A stretch of DNA of 64,000 nucleotides, from positions 1 through 64,000 of the forward strand of contig CALHWB010000038.1 in the NCBI GenBank assembly GCA_938036835.1, written 5' to 3'. The notes beneath the pieces were generated by a model. The model searched no databases and had not been told where the DNA came from. It saw only the letters and a list, made by a program, of their open reading frames with translations. Below are positions 35,394 through 44,633 of this stretch, piece after piece; position 1 is the first letter of the stretch; each line of letters starts with the position of its first letter. Position numbers and translations under genes: made by a program. This DNA comes from an uncultured Propionibacterium sp. (GTDB lineage Bacteria; Actinomycetota; Actinomycetes; Propionibacteriales; Propionibacteriaceae).

Positions 35394-37352
35394 TCACCAG
35401 ATCCGAACCCGTTCGGCGGGATCCAGCCACAGCGCATCGCCGGGTGAAGTGTCGAAGGCGGTGTGGAAGGCAGCCACATTGCGGGCGGTCTGGTTGCAGC
35501 GGATCTCGTCCGGGCTATGCGGGTCGGTGGCCAGCCGCTCGCGTAGCGCCTCGGGACGCGTCAACCCCCGCCATGCGGCTGCCCAGCCGAAGAAGAAGCG
35601 CTGGGCAGCCGGAATGCCATCCACTGGTTCGGCCGGACGTCCGGCTCGCTCGGTGGCTAGCAGCCAGGCCTGGTAGGCGATCGCCAGCCCACCCAGATCG
35701 CCGATGTTCTCGCCCAGGGTCAATTCGCCGTTCACCTTCACGTCTGGCACGGCGCTGGGGGCCAGGGCGCCGTATTGGGCTACCAGGGCGGCGGTGCGCT
35801 GTTCGAAGGCGGCCTTGTCGGCCTCGGTCCACCAGTTGCGTAGCCGGCCCTCGCCGTCGCAAGTAGACCCCTGATCGTCGAAGCCGTGCCCGATCTCGTG
35901 GCCGATCACCGCGCCGATCGCGCCATAGTTGACCGCATCGTCGGCGTCCGGATTGAAGAAGGGTGGCTGCAAGATGGCGGCCGGGAAGACGATCTCGTTG
36001 CGCAACGGATGATAGTAGGCGTTGACGGACTGGGGATACATCAGCCATTCATCGGGGTCGATCGGCTCGGATAACTGCTCGATCATATGATCGAATTCGA
36101 AGCTGTCCGCACGCAGCACGTTGCCCAGCAGATCGTCGGGGTGCACCTCTAACCTGGAGTAGTCCCGCCATTTGTCCGGATAGCCGATTTTGGCACGTAG
36201 CTTGGCGAGCTTGTCGAGTGCCTCCGCACGGGTCTGGTCGGTCATCCAGTCGAGCTGGGCGATCGATTCCCGATAGGCGGTCAGCAGGTTGGCGACCAAT
36301 TCGTCGGCGCGCCGCTTGGTCTGCGGCGGAAAGTATCGCGCCACATAGTTGCGGCCCACCGCCTCGCCGAGCACCTCCTCCACCAGCGCGACCCCACGCT
36401 TCCAGCGTTCGCGCAGTTCCGGGATGCCTTGCAGCCGGCGACCATAGAAATCGAAATGCTCCTCGACAAGTTCGTCGGGCAGCCAGGGGGCCAGCGCATC
36501 CACCAACTGCCAGCGTGCCCAGGCTCGCCAGGCGGGCAGCAGTTCCTCGGTCACCAGTTCGGCGAGCCCGGCGCAGAAGGTGTGCTGCATGTTGATCACC
36601 CTGGACACCGTCTCGATCGGCAACTCGGCGCCGGCCAGTATCGCTGCCCAGTCGATGGCCGGCGCGTCGGCGGTGAACTCGGCCCAAGTCTGCGGGTGGT
36701 ACATCTCGACCATGTCGCGGGTTCGTACTTTGTCCCAGTGCCGGGCCGCGATCCGGGTTTCCAGTTCGAAGGCGAGCTCGGCCTGGGGCCCGGCCTCGGC
36801 CACGCCGCCCAGTTCGAGCATCCGGGCCATATGTTTGCGATAGTGGTCCCGTATCTCGGCGTGCTCGGGCAGCCGGTAGTATTCCTCATCGGGTAGCCCG
36901 ATGCCGGACTGGGCGACGAAGACGACGTGATGTTTCGGGTTTCCCGGGTCGGCGTCATTGCCGAAACTGACCGGGGTGTCGATTCCGTGCCGCATCGACC
37001 AGCCCCAGAAACTCGCCAGGTCGGCGAGGGTGGCTATCCGGTCGATACGGGCCAGCAGGGGACGTAGCGGTGCGATGCCGGTTCGGTTCACCTCATCGAC
37101 CGCCATGAACGAGGTATAGAGATTGGCGATCCGCGCCGCATCCGGGTCCGGCCCATCGGTGGTCTGCTCCTCAACGATCTCCCGCACCGCGCGCTCGGCC
37201 GCTTCTCGCAGCTCGTAGAAGGCTCCCCAACTGCTGCGATCGTCCGGGATTCGCGCCGAAGCCAGCCAGGCCCCGTTGACATGCCGGAACAGATCGTCAT
37301 TCGGCCGGACGGCCGGATCGAAATGGGAGAATGCCAGTGCCTCAATGCTCAC
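35394..37352 (-). CDS. M13 family (neprilysin-like) metallopeptidase
   Basis: 652 residues. Zinc-dependent endopeptidase of the PepO/neprilysin type. The zinc motif AVIGHEIGHGFDDQGS carries HExxH, with the third ligand Glu in GENIGDLGG. The C-terminal block CNQTARNVAAFHTAFD and the terminal Trp-containing ERVRIW are also conserved, so the protein is full length. There is no signal peptide or membrane anchor, so it is probably cytosolic. The start is GTG 37352; TATGCT lies seven bases upstream, consistent with a leaderless mRNA. Confidence 0.95.
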   Translation of the reverse strand: MSIEALAFSHFDPAVRPNDDLFRHVNGAWLASARIPDDRSSWGAFYELREAAERAVREIVEEQTTDGPDPDAARIANLYTSFMAVDEVNRTGIAPLRPLLARIDRIATLADLASFWGWSMRHGIDTPVSFGNDADPGNPKHHVVFVAQSGIGLPDEEYYRLPEHAEIRDHYRKHMARMLELGGVAEAGPQAELAFELETRIAARHWDKVRTRDMVEMYHPQTWAEFTADAPAIDWAAILAGAELPIETVSRVINMQHTFCAGLAELVTEELLPAWRAWARWQLVDALAPWLPDELVEEHFDFYGRRLQGIPELRERWKRGVALVEEVLGEAVGRNYVARYFPPQTKRRADELVANLLTAYRESIAQLDWMTDQTRAEALDKLAKLRAKIGYPDKWRDYSRLEVHPDDLLGNVLRADSFEFDHMIEQLSEPIDPDEWLMYPQSVNAYYHPLRNEIVFPAAILQPPFFNPDADDAVNYGAIGAVIGHEIGHGFDDQGSTCDGEGRLRNWWTEADKAAFEQRTAALVAQYGALAPSAVPDVKVNGELTLGENIGDLGGLAIAYQAWLLATERAGRPAEPVDGIPAAQRFFFGWAAAWRGLTRPEALRERLATDPHSPDEIRCNQTARNVAAFHTAFDTSPGDALWLDPAERVRIW

Positions 37353-37359
37353 TCACCCC

Positions 37360-37365
37360 AGCATA
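37360..37365 (-). promoter_or_regulatory. -10 element TATGCT, leaderless start of the M13 peptidase gene
   Basis: TATGCT on the minus strand, seven bases before the GTG at 37352, with no Shine-Dalgarno sequence. Confidence 0.45.
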
Positions 37366-37718
37366 CCTATCGGTTGCCGGTGATCCGGTCGCCCGGTTGA
37401 GGAGAACTCGGCGGTCCGCATCGTTCACCGCGGCCCACCCGAGGATTCGTTCGGTAAACGGTGTGTTCCGGCCCGGTGCTTTCACTAATTGACGATGATT
37501 TCGACAGCGACGGTGATTTCGGCTCCGTTGCCGCAGACGATATCCCGGTGATTTCCATTTGAGCCCGGCGGTCCGCCGAGCTCATAGTCGCATAATCGGT
37601 TGAAACCATGGTTAGGCAACGGTAGGGCTGCGCATATGGCGGAAGACCGCGTGGCCGGCCGGCACCCCAAGCAGCCAGGTACAGCCATGAAGCTTCACAT
37701 CCGATGGGGATCTCCCGG
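37366..37718. other. Intergenic region with no clear gene
   Basis: About 350 bases between two minus-strand genes, less GC-rich than the surroundings. GATGATTTC/GGTGATTTC occurs three times (37494, 37512 and 37547). A 67-codon minus-strand frame (37688 to 37485) ends in GAEITVAVEIIVN, which looks protein-like, but its third positions are not GC-rich and it has no ribosome binding site. It may hold the promoter of the M13 gene and a decayed gene. Confidence 0.4.
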
Positions 37719-38948
37719 CTAGCCCCCGGGCCTGCCCCACAGCACAGTCAGCTGATTGCCACGCCCAGCCATCAGCGAACCGGAGCAGGTGGCCAGCACC
37801 GGTGACAGCACCTGGCGTCCGTTGGTGCTGCCGTCGGAATAGGTGAAACTCACCGCAAAGGTCAACTGGGCGGTCAGCTGTCCCTGGGTTTGATCGCGGG
37901 GGTCGAGCGCCACACTGGCTTCGCTCCAGGGGTCGCCGACCAGTTCCCAACGCACCGAGGAGGGGTCATAGGGGGCCGAACCGATCAACCGGTTGGGGCA
38001 CTGACCGTATTCGAGACTCCCGGAGGACAGGCAGGCATTGAGCGCGACCTGGCCCGCCTCGAGCAATGCCGTGCGGCCGGCGTCGGTGAGCAGGGGAGTG
38101 AGTACCCGCTGTACCCGGCCGTCGTAGTCCAGATTGGTGATGGCGATGGTGCTGGTTTCGGGATAGTCGACCAGCGGCAGTCCGGTGCTGACCACATATC
38201 TGCCCGGCAGCAGTTCGGCCACGCCACCGGGAACGGCGACCCCGTTCAGCAGCACCGGAAGGTTTTCGGCGTTGGGTTTTTGCAGTTCGACCTGAACGGT
38301 GGCGTTGGCTAGCTCCCAGAAACCCGAATCGTCGCGAACCACCCGGAACTGCGTGGTCACCTCCTGATCGCCGATCCGGTAGGAGGCCGGCACCACCGTC
38401 GAGGGGTTGTCAATGGCTGGCACCTGGATGTCGGTGATCGGGAAGGCTGCTAGCGAAACCCGATAGGCCTCCGAGGCGATCGCGGCCGGATCGCCCGACC
38501 CAACCTTGCCCAGCGACATGGCGGTCCCAGTGTCACCGGTGGCGAGCGCAGTCAGATAGGTGCGTACCAGTTCGTCGGCCCGTTCGATGCGGGGCCCTGC
38601 CGACTGGGAACCCTGCACGATGGTGTCCGTATCCGGTTTGGGGTTGTAGAGGAACTTGACATATGCCCACCCCGCCCCAACCGCCACCAGCATCACCGCG
38701 ACCAGCCAGGTGAGCAGGCGCCGCACCGGGAAGCCGGCGGGTTCCGGTTCGGGTTGCTCGACTGGGATCTCATAGCGATCGGCGGGCCGGGCGAATCTGC
38801 TCGCCGGAGAGCCGGGTGGGGGAGCGATGCGCCCCTGGTGGATCGTGGTCAGCTCACCTCGGATGGGGGTGAGCTGCGAGGTCGGGTCGCTGCGGTGGGC
38901 CCCCCGGGGTGATACCGGACGCTCGAAGCCAGCTGGTTCTCCGGTCAT
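37719..38948 (-). CDS. Single-pass membrane protein with large extracellular domain, unknown function
   Basis: 409 residues. A cytosolic Pro/Arg-rich N-terminus (~75 residues) precedes one membrane helix LLTWLVAVMLVAVGAGWAYV (~77-96), followed by a ~310-residue exported domain. The exported part has two cysteine pairs (CLSSGSLEYGQC and a later Cys near LATCSGS) and beta-rich stretches such as PGRYVVSTGLPLVDYPE. GGAGG nine bases upstream supports the ATG. It ends the minus-strand group korA-korB-this gene (24 bases after korB), but a functional link to oxidoreductases is not evident. I do not recognise the family. Confidence 0.8.
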   Translation of the reverse strand: MTGEPAGFERPVSPRGAHRSDPTSQLTPIRGELTTIHQGRIAPPPGSPASRFARPADRYEIPVEQPEPEPAGFPVRRLLTWLVAVMLVAVGAGWAYVKFLYNPKPDTDTIVQGSQSAGPRIERADELVRTYLTALATGDTGTAMSLGKVGSGDPAAIASEAYRVSLAAFPITDIQVPAIDNPSTVVPASYRIGDQEVTTQFRVVRDDSGFWELANATVQVELQKPNAENLPVLLNGVAVPGGVAELLPGRYVVSTGLPLVDYPETSTIAITNLDYDGRVQRVLTPLLTDAGRTALLEAGQVALNACLSSGSLEYGQCPNRLIGSAPYDPSSVRWELVGDPWSEASVALDPRDQTQGQLTAQLTFAVSFTYSDGSTNGRQVLSPVLATCSGSLMAGRGNQLTVLWGRPGG

Positions 38949-38972
38949 CCTGCCTGCCCTCCAATCGGTCCC

Positions 38973-40031
38973 TCAGCCGACCACCCAAGTGTCGGTGCCG
39001 GTCAATAGGGCTTGAATGGCCATTGCCCGGTCGCCGGCATTCCCATTGTTACCGATGGCGGCCTGGATCTGCGAGCGGGACAGATCGTCGAAGGTGGGCC
39101 GGGTCACCTGGCGGAAGATCCCGATGGGGGTTCGGCGCATCGGGCCGGTATCGGTCAATCTGGACAGGGCGAATGCCCGGGTGGGATCGGTGGCGTGGAT
39201 GTCGTGCACCAACACCGCGTCCAGGCCGATCTCGGCTACGGGCGCCAGCCGCAATTCCCCGCCCGGGGCGGCCACCGCACCGAGAACGCCCCCACCGGTG
39301 AGGATCGGCTCGCCGTGCCGTAGGGCGATGATTCCCTCGCCGTCTGGCGGGCCGAGTCCCTCCCAGGCGCCGTCGTTGAAGATCGGACAGTTCTGGTAGA
39401 TCTCCACCAATCCCGCCCCGCGATGGGCGATCGCTGCCCGCAATACCTCGGTGAGCTGGGGGCGATCGGAATCGATGGCGCGGGCCACGAAACTGGCTTC
39501 CGCACCCAGGGCGAGTGAAACCGCATTCAAGGGTCGCTCCAGGGAACCGGCTGGGCTGGATTTGGTCACCTTGCCGGTCTCGCTGGTGGGCGAGTACTGG
39601 CCTTTGGTGAGGCCATAGATGCGGTTGTTGAACAGCAGGATCGTCAGGTTCAGATTGCGCCGCAGCGTATGGATAAGGTGGTTGCCGCCGATAGACAGGG
39701 CATCGCCATCCCCGGTGACGACCAGGATGGCCAGATCTGGCCGGGTGATGGCCAGGCCGGTCGCAATGGTCAGCGCCCGGCCGTGGATCGAGTGCAGGCC
39801 ATAGCTGTTGACATAGTAGGGGAATCGAGACGAACAGCCAATTCCCGATATGATAACAACGTTCTCGCGCGCGATGGCCAGGCTGGGGAGCAGCGCCTGG
39901 ACCGCGTTGAGCACCGCATGGTCACCGCACCCCGGGCACCAGCGCACCTCCTGGTTGCTGGCGAAGTCCTTGCGGGTTTGAGCGGTCGACGCCAGGGGGA
40001 CGCCGGCCAGGCCGGCGGGTAGTTCAGTCAT
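38973..40031 (-). CDS. korB: 2-Oxoacid:ferredoxin oxidoreductase subunit beta (KorB)
   Basis: 352 residues. The beta subunit binds thiamine diphosphate and a [4Fe-4S] cluster; with KorA it oxidatively decarboxylates 2-oxoglutarate to succinyl-CoA and reduces ferredoxin. WCPGCGDHAVLNAVQ holds the first cysteines, and GDGDALSIGGNHLIHTLRRN with LFNNRIYGLTKGQYSPTS is the ThDP motif. The ATG at 40031 overlaps the korA stop by 8 bases. Actinobacterial KorAB commonly replaces the 2-oxoglutarate dehydrogenase complex. Substrate assignment is by family. Confidence 0.92.
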   Translation of the reverse strand: MTELPAGLAGVPLASTAQTRKDFASNQEVRWCPGCGDHAVLNAVQALLPSLAIARENVVIISGIGCSSRFPYYVNSYGLHSIHGRALTIATGLAITRPDLAILVVTGDGDALSIGGNHLIHTLRRNLNLTILLFNNRIYGLTKGQYSPTSETGKVTKSSPAGSLERPLNAVSLALGAEASFVARAIDSDRPQLTEVLRAAIAHRGAGLVEIYQNCPIFNDGAWEGLGPPDGEGIIALRHGEPILTGGGVLGAVAAPGGELRLAPVAEIGLDAVLVHDIHATDPTRAFALSRLTDTGPMRRTPIGIFRQVTRPTFDDLSRSQIQAAIGNNGNAGDRAMAIQALLTGTDTWVVG

Positions 40032-41901
40032 GCAGGGTCTCCTCAACCAGATCGGCCAGATACTCGGTCAATTCGCCGGCGTTCAGTGGCAGGCCGCGTA
40101 CCCGTGACCAGGCCCGCGCATCCACTAGATAGCGCGACCGCAGCAGCCCGGTGAGCTGACCGAGGTTCACCTCGGGCACCACCACTCGGGCATGGTTTTG
40201 CAATAGGTCGCCGAGATTGGCCGGTAGCGGGTTCAGATGACGCAGATGTACCTGCGCGATGGGCAACCCGAGCGCGCGGACGCGTCGTACCGCGGCGGTG
40301 ATGGCACCCCAGGTTGAGCCCCAGCCGACCACCACCACCCGCGCGGCGTGGGCAGGATCGTCCAACACCGCATCGGGTACCCGGATGCCCGCGATGTGAT
40401 CGGCGCGCAGCCTGACCATCCGATCGTGATTGTCCGGATCGTAGCTGACCGCGCCGGCGCCGGCGGACTTCTCCAAACCACCCAGCCGATGGGCGAGACC
40501 GGGGGTGCCGGGAATCGCCCATGGCCGCGCGAGGGTTTGCGGATCGCGCAGATAGGGCGCAAATTCGCCGGTGGCGGTATTCGGGGCCGTCGCGAACCCG
40601 GGGTCGATCCTAGCCAGCTCGGACAGTTCGGGGATCAGCCAGGGTTCGGAACCATTCGCCAGATAGGCGTCCGACAAGAGCACCACCGGGGTGCGCTGTT
40701 CGACCGCGATCCGGCAGGCGGCGATGGCGGCATCGAAGCAGTCGCTCGGCGACTGAGCAGCCAGCACCGGCACGGGCGACTCGCCGTTGCGGCCCCACAG
40801 TGCCTGCCCCAGATCGCCCTGTTCGGTTTTGGTGGGCATTCCGGTGGATGGCCCGGCGCGCTGCACGTCGACGACGACCAGCGGCAGCTCGGCCATCACG
40901 GCCAGGTTGATCATTTCCTGTTTGAGGGTGAACCCCGGCCCCGAAGTGGTGGTGACCCCCAGCGCGCCACCGAAGGAGGCGCCCAGCGCTGCACCCACGG
41001 CCGCGATCTCGTCCTCCGCCTGGAAGCATTGCACCGCGAGGTGTTTGAGCTTGGCCAGTTCGTGCAGCAGGTCGGAGGCCGGCGTGATCGGATAGGCACC
41101 TAGGAACAACGGTAGCCCGGCCAGTTCGGCCGCGCTGACCAGCCCTAACGCCAGGGCTTGATTGCCCGAGATCTGTCGGTAGCGCCCGGCGGCCCGGGCC
41201 GCCGGAGCGACGGTGAAGCGCACCGCGAACGTCTCGGAGGTCTCCCCGTAGTTCCAGCCGGCCCGTAGCGCGGCGATGTTGGCATCGCGCACCGCGTCGT
41301 CGGCTGCGAACCTGGCGGTCAACCAGGCCACAGTGGGCTCAAGAGCACGACTATACAGCCAGCTGACCAGGCCGAGAGCCAGCATATTGCGGGCCCGGGT
41401 GACCGACTTTCGTCCCAGCCCGAACTGTTTGACCGCCTCGGTGGTCAGGACGCTCAGATCCACCGCAACCAACCGGTAGCCCGCCAGCGAGCCATCGGCT
41501 AGCGGGTTGTCCGCATATCCGGCATGGTTTAGATTGCGTCTGGTGAACTCGGAGGTGTCGGTGATCAGCAGGCCGCCTCTGCGCAGTGCGGGTAGATGCA
41601 CCCGGAGCGCCGCCGGGTTCATGGCGACCAGCACATCCAGGTCATCGCCGGGGGTGAGGACATCTCGGTCGGCGAAATGCACCTGGAAACTGGAGACTCC
41701 GCCCAGGCTGCCCCGGGGGGCGCGGATCTCCGCGGGAAAGTCCGGCAAGGTGACGATGTCATTGCCCTGGTGGGCTGCCTCGACGCCGAACCGGTCACCG
41801 GTCAGTTGCATGCCATCGCCGGAGTCTCCGGCGAACCGCACCACGACCCGGCTGACTTGCTGCGGCACCGCTTTCCCCGGTGCATTCGGATTCGTGGGCA
41901 C
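40024..41901 (-). CDS. korA: 2-Oxoacid:ferredoxin oxidoreductase subunit alpha (KorA, gamma-alpha fusion)
   Basis: 625 residues. The N-terminal ~190 residues are the gamma-type domain (VVRFAGDSGDGMQLTGDRFG), fused to the pyruvate-ferredoxin-oxidoreductase alpha domain: FLGAYPITPASDLLHELAK, FQAEDEIAAVGAALGASFGG and TTSGPGFTLKQEMINLAVMAELP. The C-terminus has the transketolase-like VVGWGSTWGAI and HLRHLNPLP. The start is GTG 41901, with TAGGCT seven bases before it and no ribosome binding site, so it is probably leaderless. It is divergent from the mannosyltransferase gene, 68 bases apart. korB overlaps its 3' end. Confidence 0.93.
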   Translation of the reverse strand: MPTNPNAPGKAVPQQVSRVVVRFAGDSGDGMQLTGDRFGVEAAHQGNDIVTLPDFPAEIRAPRGSLGGVSSFQVHFADRDVLTPGDDLDVLVAMNPAALRVHLPALRRGGLLITDTSEFTRRNLNHAGYADNPLADGSLAGYRLVAVDLSVLTTEAVKQFGLGRKSVTRARNMLALGLVSWLYSRALEPTVAWLTARFAADDAVRDANIAALRAGWNYGETSETFAVRFTVAPAARAAGRYRQISGNQALALGLVSAAELAGLPLFLGAYPITPASDLLHELAKLKHLAVQCFQAEDEIAAVGAALGASFGGALGVTTTSGPGFTLKQEMINLAVMAELPLVVVDVQRAGPSTGMPTKTEQGDLGQALWGRNGESPVPVLAAQSPSDCFDAAIAACRIAVEQRTPVVLLSDAYLANGSEPWLIPELSELARIDPGFATAPNTATGEFAPYLRDPQTLARPWAIPGTPGLAHRLGGLEKSAGAGAVSYDPDNHDRMVRLRADHIAGIRVPDAVLDDPAHAARVVVVGWGSTWGAITAAVRRVRALGLPIAQVHLRHLNPLPANLGDLLQNHARVVVPEVNLGQLTGLLRSRYLVDARAWSRVRGLPLNAGELTEYLADLVEETLHD

Positions 41902-41908
41902 CCAACCT

Positions 41909-41914
41909 AGCCTA
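41909..41914 (-). promoter_or_regulatory. -10 element TAGGCT, leaderless start of korA
   Basis: TAGGCT on the minus strand, then seven bases, then the GTG at 41901. Confidence 0.5.
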
Positions 41915-41956
41915 GTGGCCCAGGCGATGACCGGCCGGCCCGCGCACCCGGGAACG

Positions 41957-41962
41957 TAGGCT
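41957..41962 (+). promoter_or_regulatory. -10 element TAGGCT, leaderless start of the mannosyltransferase gene
   Basis: TAGGCT on the plus strand, then seven bases, then the ATG at 41970. It is the same hexamer and spacing as the divergent korA promoter 43 bases away. Confidence 0.5.
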
Positions 41963-41969
41963 GGGGCCC

Positions 41970-43604
41970 ATGTCTGATGACCCTCGGGGGCCCCGGGCCA
42001 CCGCAGATGGCGGCGGCCCGGTCACCGTGGTCGCCGAACGCTGGGCAAGTGTGGGGGCCGCTTGGCGGGAACCGAACGTGCGGCGCGGTCTGCTAGGTAC
42101 GGTGCTGATCACCGGGGGTGCCTTGTCGCCAGCATATCTGCCGCGCAACTCGCCGTGGTGGCGCTGGTTCACCGATCTTGATCTGACCGGCACACCGGTA
42201 CGTCTGTTCGGCACCCTGATCACCATGGCCGGCCTGCTCCTGCTGGTGGACGCCTGGTTCCGGCTACGCCCACGGCCGGACGCGACCGAAGCCGGAGGCC
42301 ATGCCTACAGTCATCTGCGCCATTGGGCGATCCTGGCTATTTGGGGTACTCCCTTCCTGTTCGCCCCACCCATCTTCAGCCATGACGCCTATAGCTATGC
42401 AGCCCAGGGATGGCTGATCCACAACGGCATCAACCCCTACGATGCGGGGCCGGCGGTGTTGCCGGGGGCGTTCGCCGATCAGGTCTCCTGGGTGTGGCGG
42501 GAGACGCCGGCGCCCTACGGGCCGCTGAGCCTGCAACTGCAGCACCTGGTCGTCGATTTGACCGGTTTCCATCCCTACGCCGCCGCCGTGGCGATGCGCA
42601 CGCTGGCACTGATCGGGGTTGGCCTGATCGGCCTGCTGATTCCGCGAATAGCCCGGCGCCGGGGCGCCGATCCCGCGGTAGCGGCGTGGTTCGCCACCCT
42701 GAATCCGGTATTGGTGATCGATTTCATCGGCGGGGCCCATAACGACTCGCTGATGCTGGGCCTGGTGGTGGCGGCATTGTGGGTGACCGGGCTGCCCACC
42801 TGCCCGCCCCCGCGGATCGGCCGGTACCGGGTCGATGCGCACCGGTGGGGAAGCAGCTGGTGGCTGTTGGGTGCGGTGATCATCGGAGTGGCTGCGGCCA
42901 TCAAACAGCCGGCGATCCTGGCCGCCTATGCGCTGCCCCTGATGGTGCGTCCCTGGGCGGATTGGTCGGCCCGGGAGGTGTCAATTGCCGGCGGCCGCAT
43001 GCTGGCCAGCATCGGCATCGCGATCGGAACCTTCTCGCTGGTGACGCTGGCGACCGGGCTGGGTTTCGGCTGGATCAACGCGGTAAACGTGCCCGGCATG
43101 GTGATGACCATCGCGCCGTTCACCGTGATCGGTCAGGGGATCCAGTTGGTGGTCAACGCCCTGGGGCACGATCCCACCGGTTGGGCGGCGATCCGCGCGT
43201 CCCGTACCGCCGGGGTGGTGCTCGCCGGGGTCGCCATCGCCGTGCTGGCGGTCACGGTGGCCCGCCGGCGACCGATGCGTTTCCTGGCGCTGGGCTACCT
43301 GATCGCCGCGCTGGCGCTACCCGCGGTGCGTAGCTGGTACATCTTGTGGGGCGGGGTGCTGCTGCCGCTGACCCGGGCGCGCAGCCGCGAGATCAATCTG
43401 GCCGTCTGGGTGACCGTGGTGCTGCTGTGCTACAACGGCATCAACATGTCGTGGCGCAACGACACCATGGCGTTGGGATTCGCGGCGGCGGCTGGTATCT
43501 GGTGGCTTGCCCATACTCACCAGCGGCTGCCGTTCGGGGCCGGTAATCCACGCCGCAGGCTGCCGGGCAGCGCCGCCCATTTGAAGCTGAGGAGGCGATC
43601 TTGA
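41970..43604 (+). CDS. MptB-like polyprenol-phosphate-mannose-dependent alpha-mannosyltransferase
   Basis: 544 residues, about 12-13 membrane helices. GT-C fold enzymes of the MptA/MptB type build alpha-1,6-mannan cores of lipoglycans at the outer face of the membrane. PPIFSHDAYSYAAQGWLI has the conserved Asp of the first loop, and HNGINPYDAGP and ETPAPYGPLSLQLQ follow, as in MptB. The C-terminal tail is basic. It starts at a leaderless-type promoter and its stop overlaps the TTG start of the hydrolase downstream. The exact linkage formed is inferred only from family. Confidence 0.87.
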   Translation: MSDDPRGPRATADGGGPVTVVAERWASVGAAWREPNVRRGLLGTVLITGGALSPAYLPRNSPWWRWFTDLDLTGTPVRLFGTLITMAGLLLLVDAWFRLRPRPDATEAGGHAYSHLRHWAILAIWGTPFLFAPPIFSHDAYSYAAQGWLIHNGINPYDAGPAVLPGAFADQVSWVWRETPAPYGPLSLQLQHLVVDLTGFHPYAAAVAMRTLALIGVGLIGLLIPRIARRRGADPAVAAWFATLNPVLVIDFIGGAHNDSLMLGLVVAALWVTGLPTCPPPRIGRYRVDAHRWGSSWWLLGAVIIGVAAAIKQPAILAAYALPLMVRPWADWSAREVSIAGGRMLASIGIAIGTFSLVTLATGLGFGWINAVNVPGMVMTIAPFTVIGQGIQLVVNALGHDPTGWAAIRASRTAGVVLAGVAIAVLAVTVARRRPMRFLALGYLIAALALPAVRSWYILWGGVLLPLTRARSREINLAVWVTVVLLCYNGINMSWRNDTMALGFAAAAGIWWLAHTHQRLPFGAGNPRRRLPGSAAHLKLRRRS

Positions 43605-44542
43605 CCAGTGAAGTGCTCGCCAGCGTGACCGACGGTATCGGCACCATAACCTTGAACCGGCCGAATCGGATCAACGCATTATCCGGTGGGATGATCGCCC
43701 GGCTGACCGAGATCCTTGAGCGGTGGGCCGGCGACGAGCGGATCGTCGGGATCACGATCCAGGGCGCTGGGCAACGCGGTTACTGCGCGGGTGCCGACGT
43801 ACGGATCTTACGCGACTGGGTCCTGGCGGGCCGCGCAGACGAGGCCCTGGGGTTCCTGTTCGCCGAATACCGGCTGGACGGGCTGGTGGCCGCCATCGGC
43901 AAACCCGTCACGGCATATCTGCGGGGCATCTCGATGGGCGGTGGTCTGGGTTTGGGCCTGCACAACACCCGACGGCTTGGGGACGGCACCACCCGCCTGG
44001 CCATGCCTGAAACCGCCATCGGCCTGTGGCCCGATGTGGGGGTTTGCTTCGAATTGGCCCGCACCCCGGGGCAGGTGGGTGCCCATCTGGCCATGACGGG
44101 GCAGACCATCGACGGTGCCGATGCGCTCTGGGCGGGTCTACTGGATGAATGCCCGGGCGCCGACCCGGAAGATTCCCAGTTGGCCCGCGATGCCGCCTGG
44201 ATAGATGAATGCTATGTCGGCGACGATCCGGTGGCGATCCTTGACCGGCTGACCGAGCACCCGGCTTCCGAGGCCCGCGCGGCCGCCGGACTGTTGCGGT
44301 CCCGGTGCCCCATGTCGGTGGCTGTGGCCCTGCAGGCGGTGCGCCTGGCCGCAGCCGCCCCCGATGTCGCCGCGGTGCTGGTTCAGGACACCACCTTGGC
44401 CATCACGGAATTCAACGACCCCCACGACTTCGTCGAGGGGGTTCGGGTGCGGATGATCGATCGAGGTGCGGAACCCCATTGGCGGCATGCCGGCCTGGCC
44501 GAGGTCGATCCGGCCGAGGTCGCGGCCCGGTTCGTATCCTGA
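43601..44542 (+). CDS. Enoyl-CoA hydratase/isomerase family protein, 3-hydroxyisobutyryl-CoA hydrolase type
   Basis: 313 residues. The crotonase fold is shown by GTITLNRPNRINALSGGM and YCAGADVRILR (oxyanion hole region), then GISMGGGLGLGLH and MPETAIGLWPDVGVCFELAR with the Glu and Asp typical of 3-hydroxyisobutyryl-CoA hydrolases (ECH_2). The end, EFNDPHDFVEGVRVRMIDRG, is also ECH_2-like, but the protein is ~30 residues shorter than usual. TTG start overlaps the upstream stop, with GGAGG six bases before it. A role in valine or propionyl/acyl-CoA breakdown is plausible, and coupling to a mannosyltransferase has no clear reason. Confidence 0.87.
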   Translation: MTSEVLASVTDGIGTITLNRPNRINALSGGMIARLTEILERWAGDERIVGITIQGAGQRGYCAGADVRILRDWVLAGRADEALGFLFAEYRLDGLVAAIGKPVTAYLRGISMGGGLGLGLHNTRRLGDGTTRLAMPETAIGLWPDVGVCFELARTPGQVGAHLAMTGQTIDGADALWAGLLDECPGADPEDSQLARDAAWIDECYVGDDPVAILDRLTEHPASEARAAAGLLRSRCPMSVAVALQAVRLAAAAPDVAAVLVQDTTLAITEFNDPHDFVEGVRVRMIDRGAEPHWRHAGLAEVDPAEVAARFVS

Positions 44543-44633
44543 ACCGGTACCCGGCCCGGTGCGCCGGAGCCAGGCCGGTGAACTGGATCCGGCCGGCGGG
44601 CGTCGGGCATTCTCCGGTGGCCGGATCAAGACC

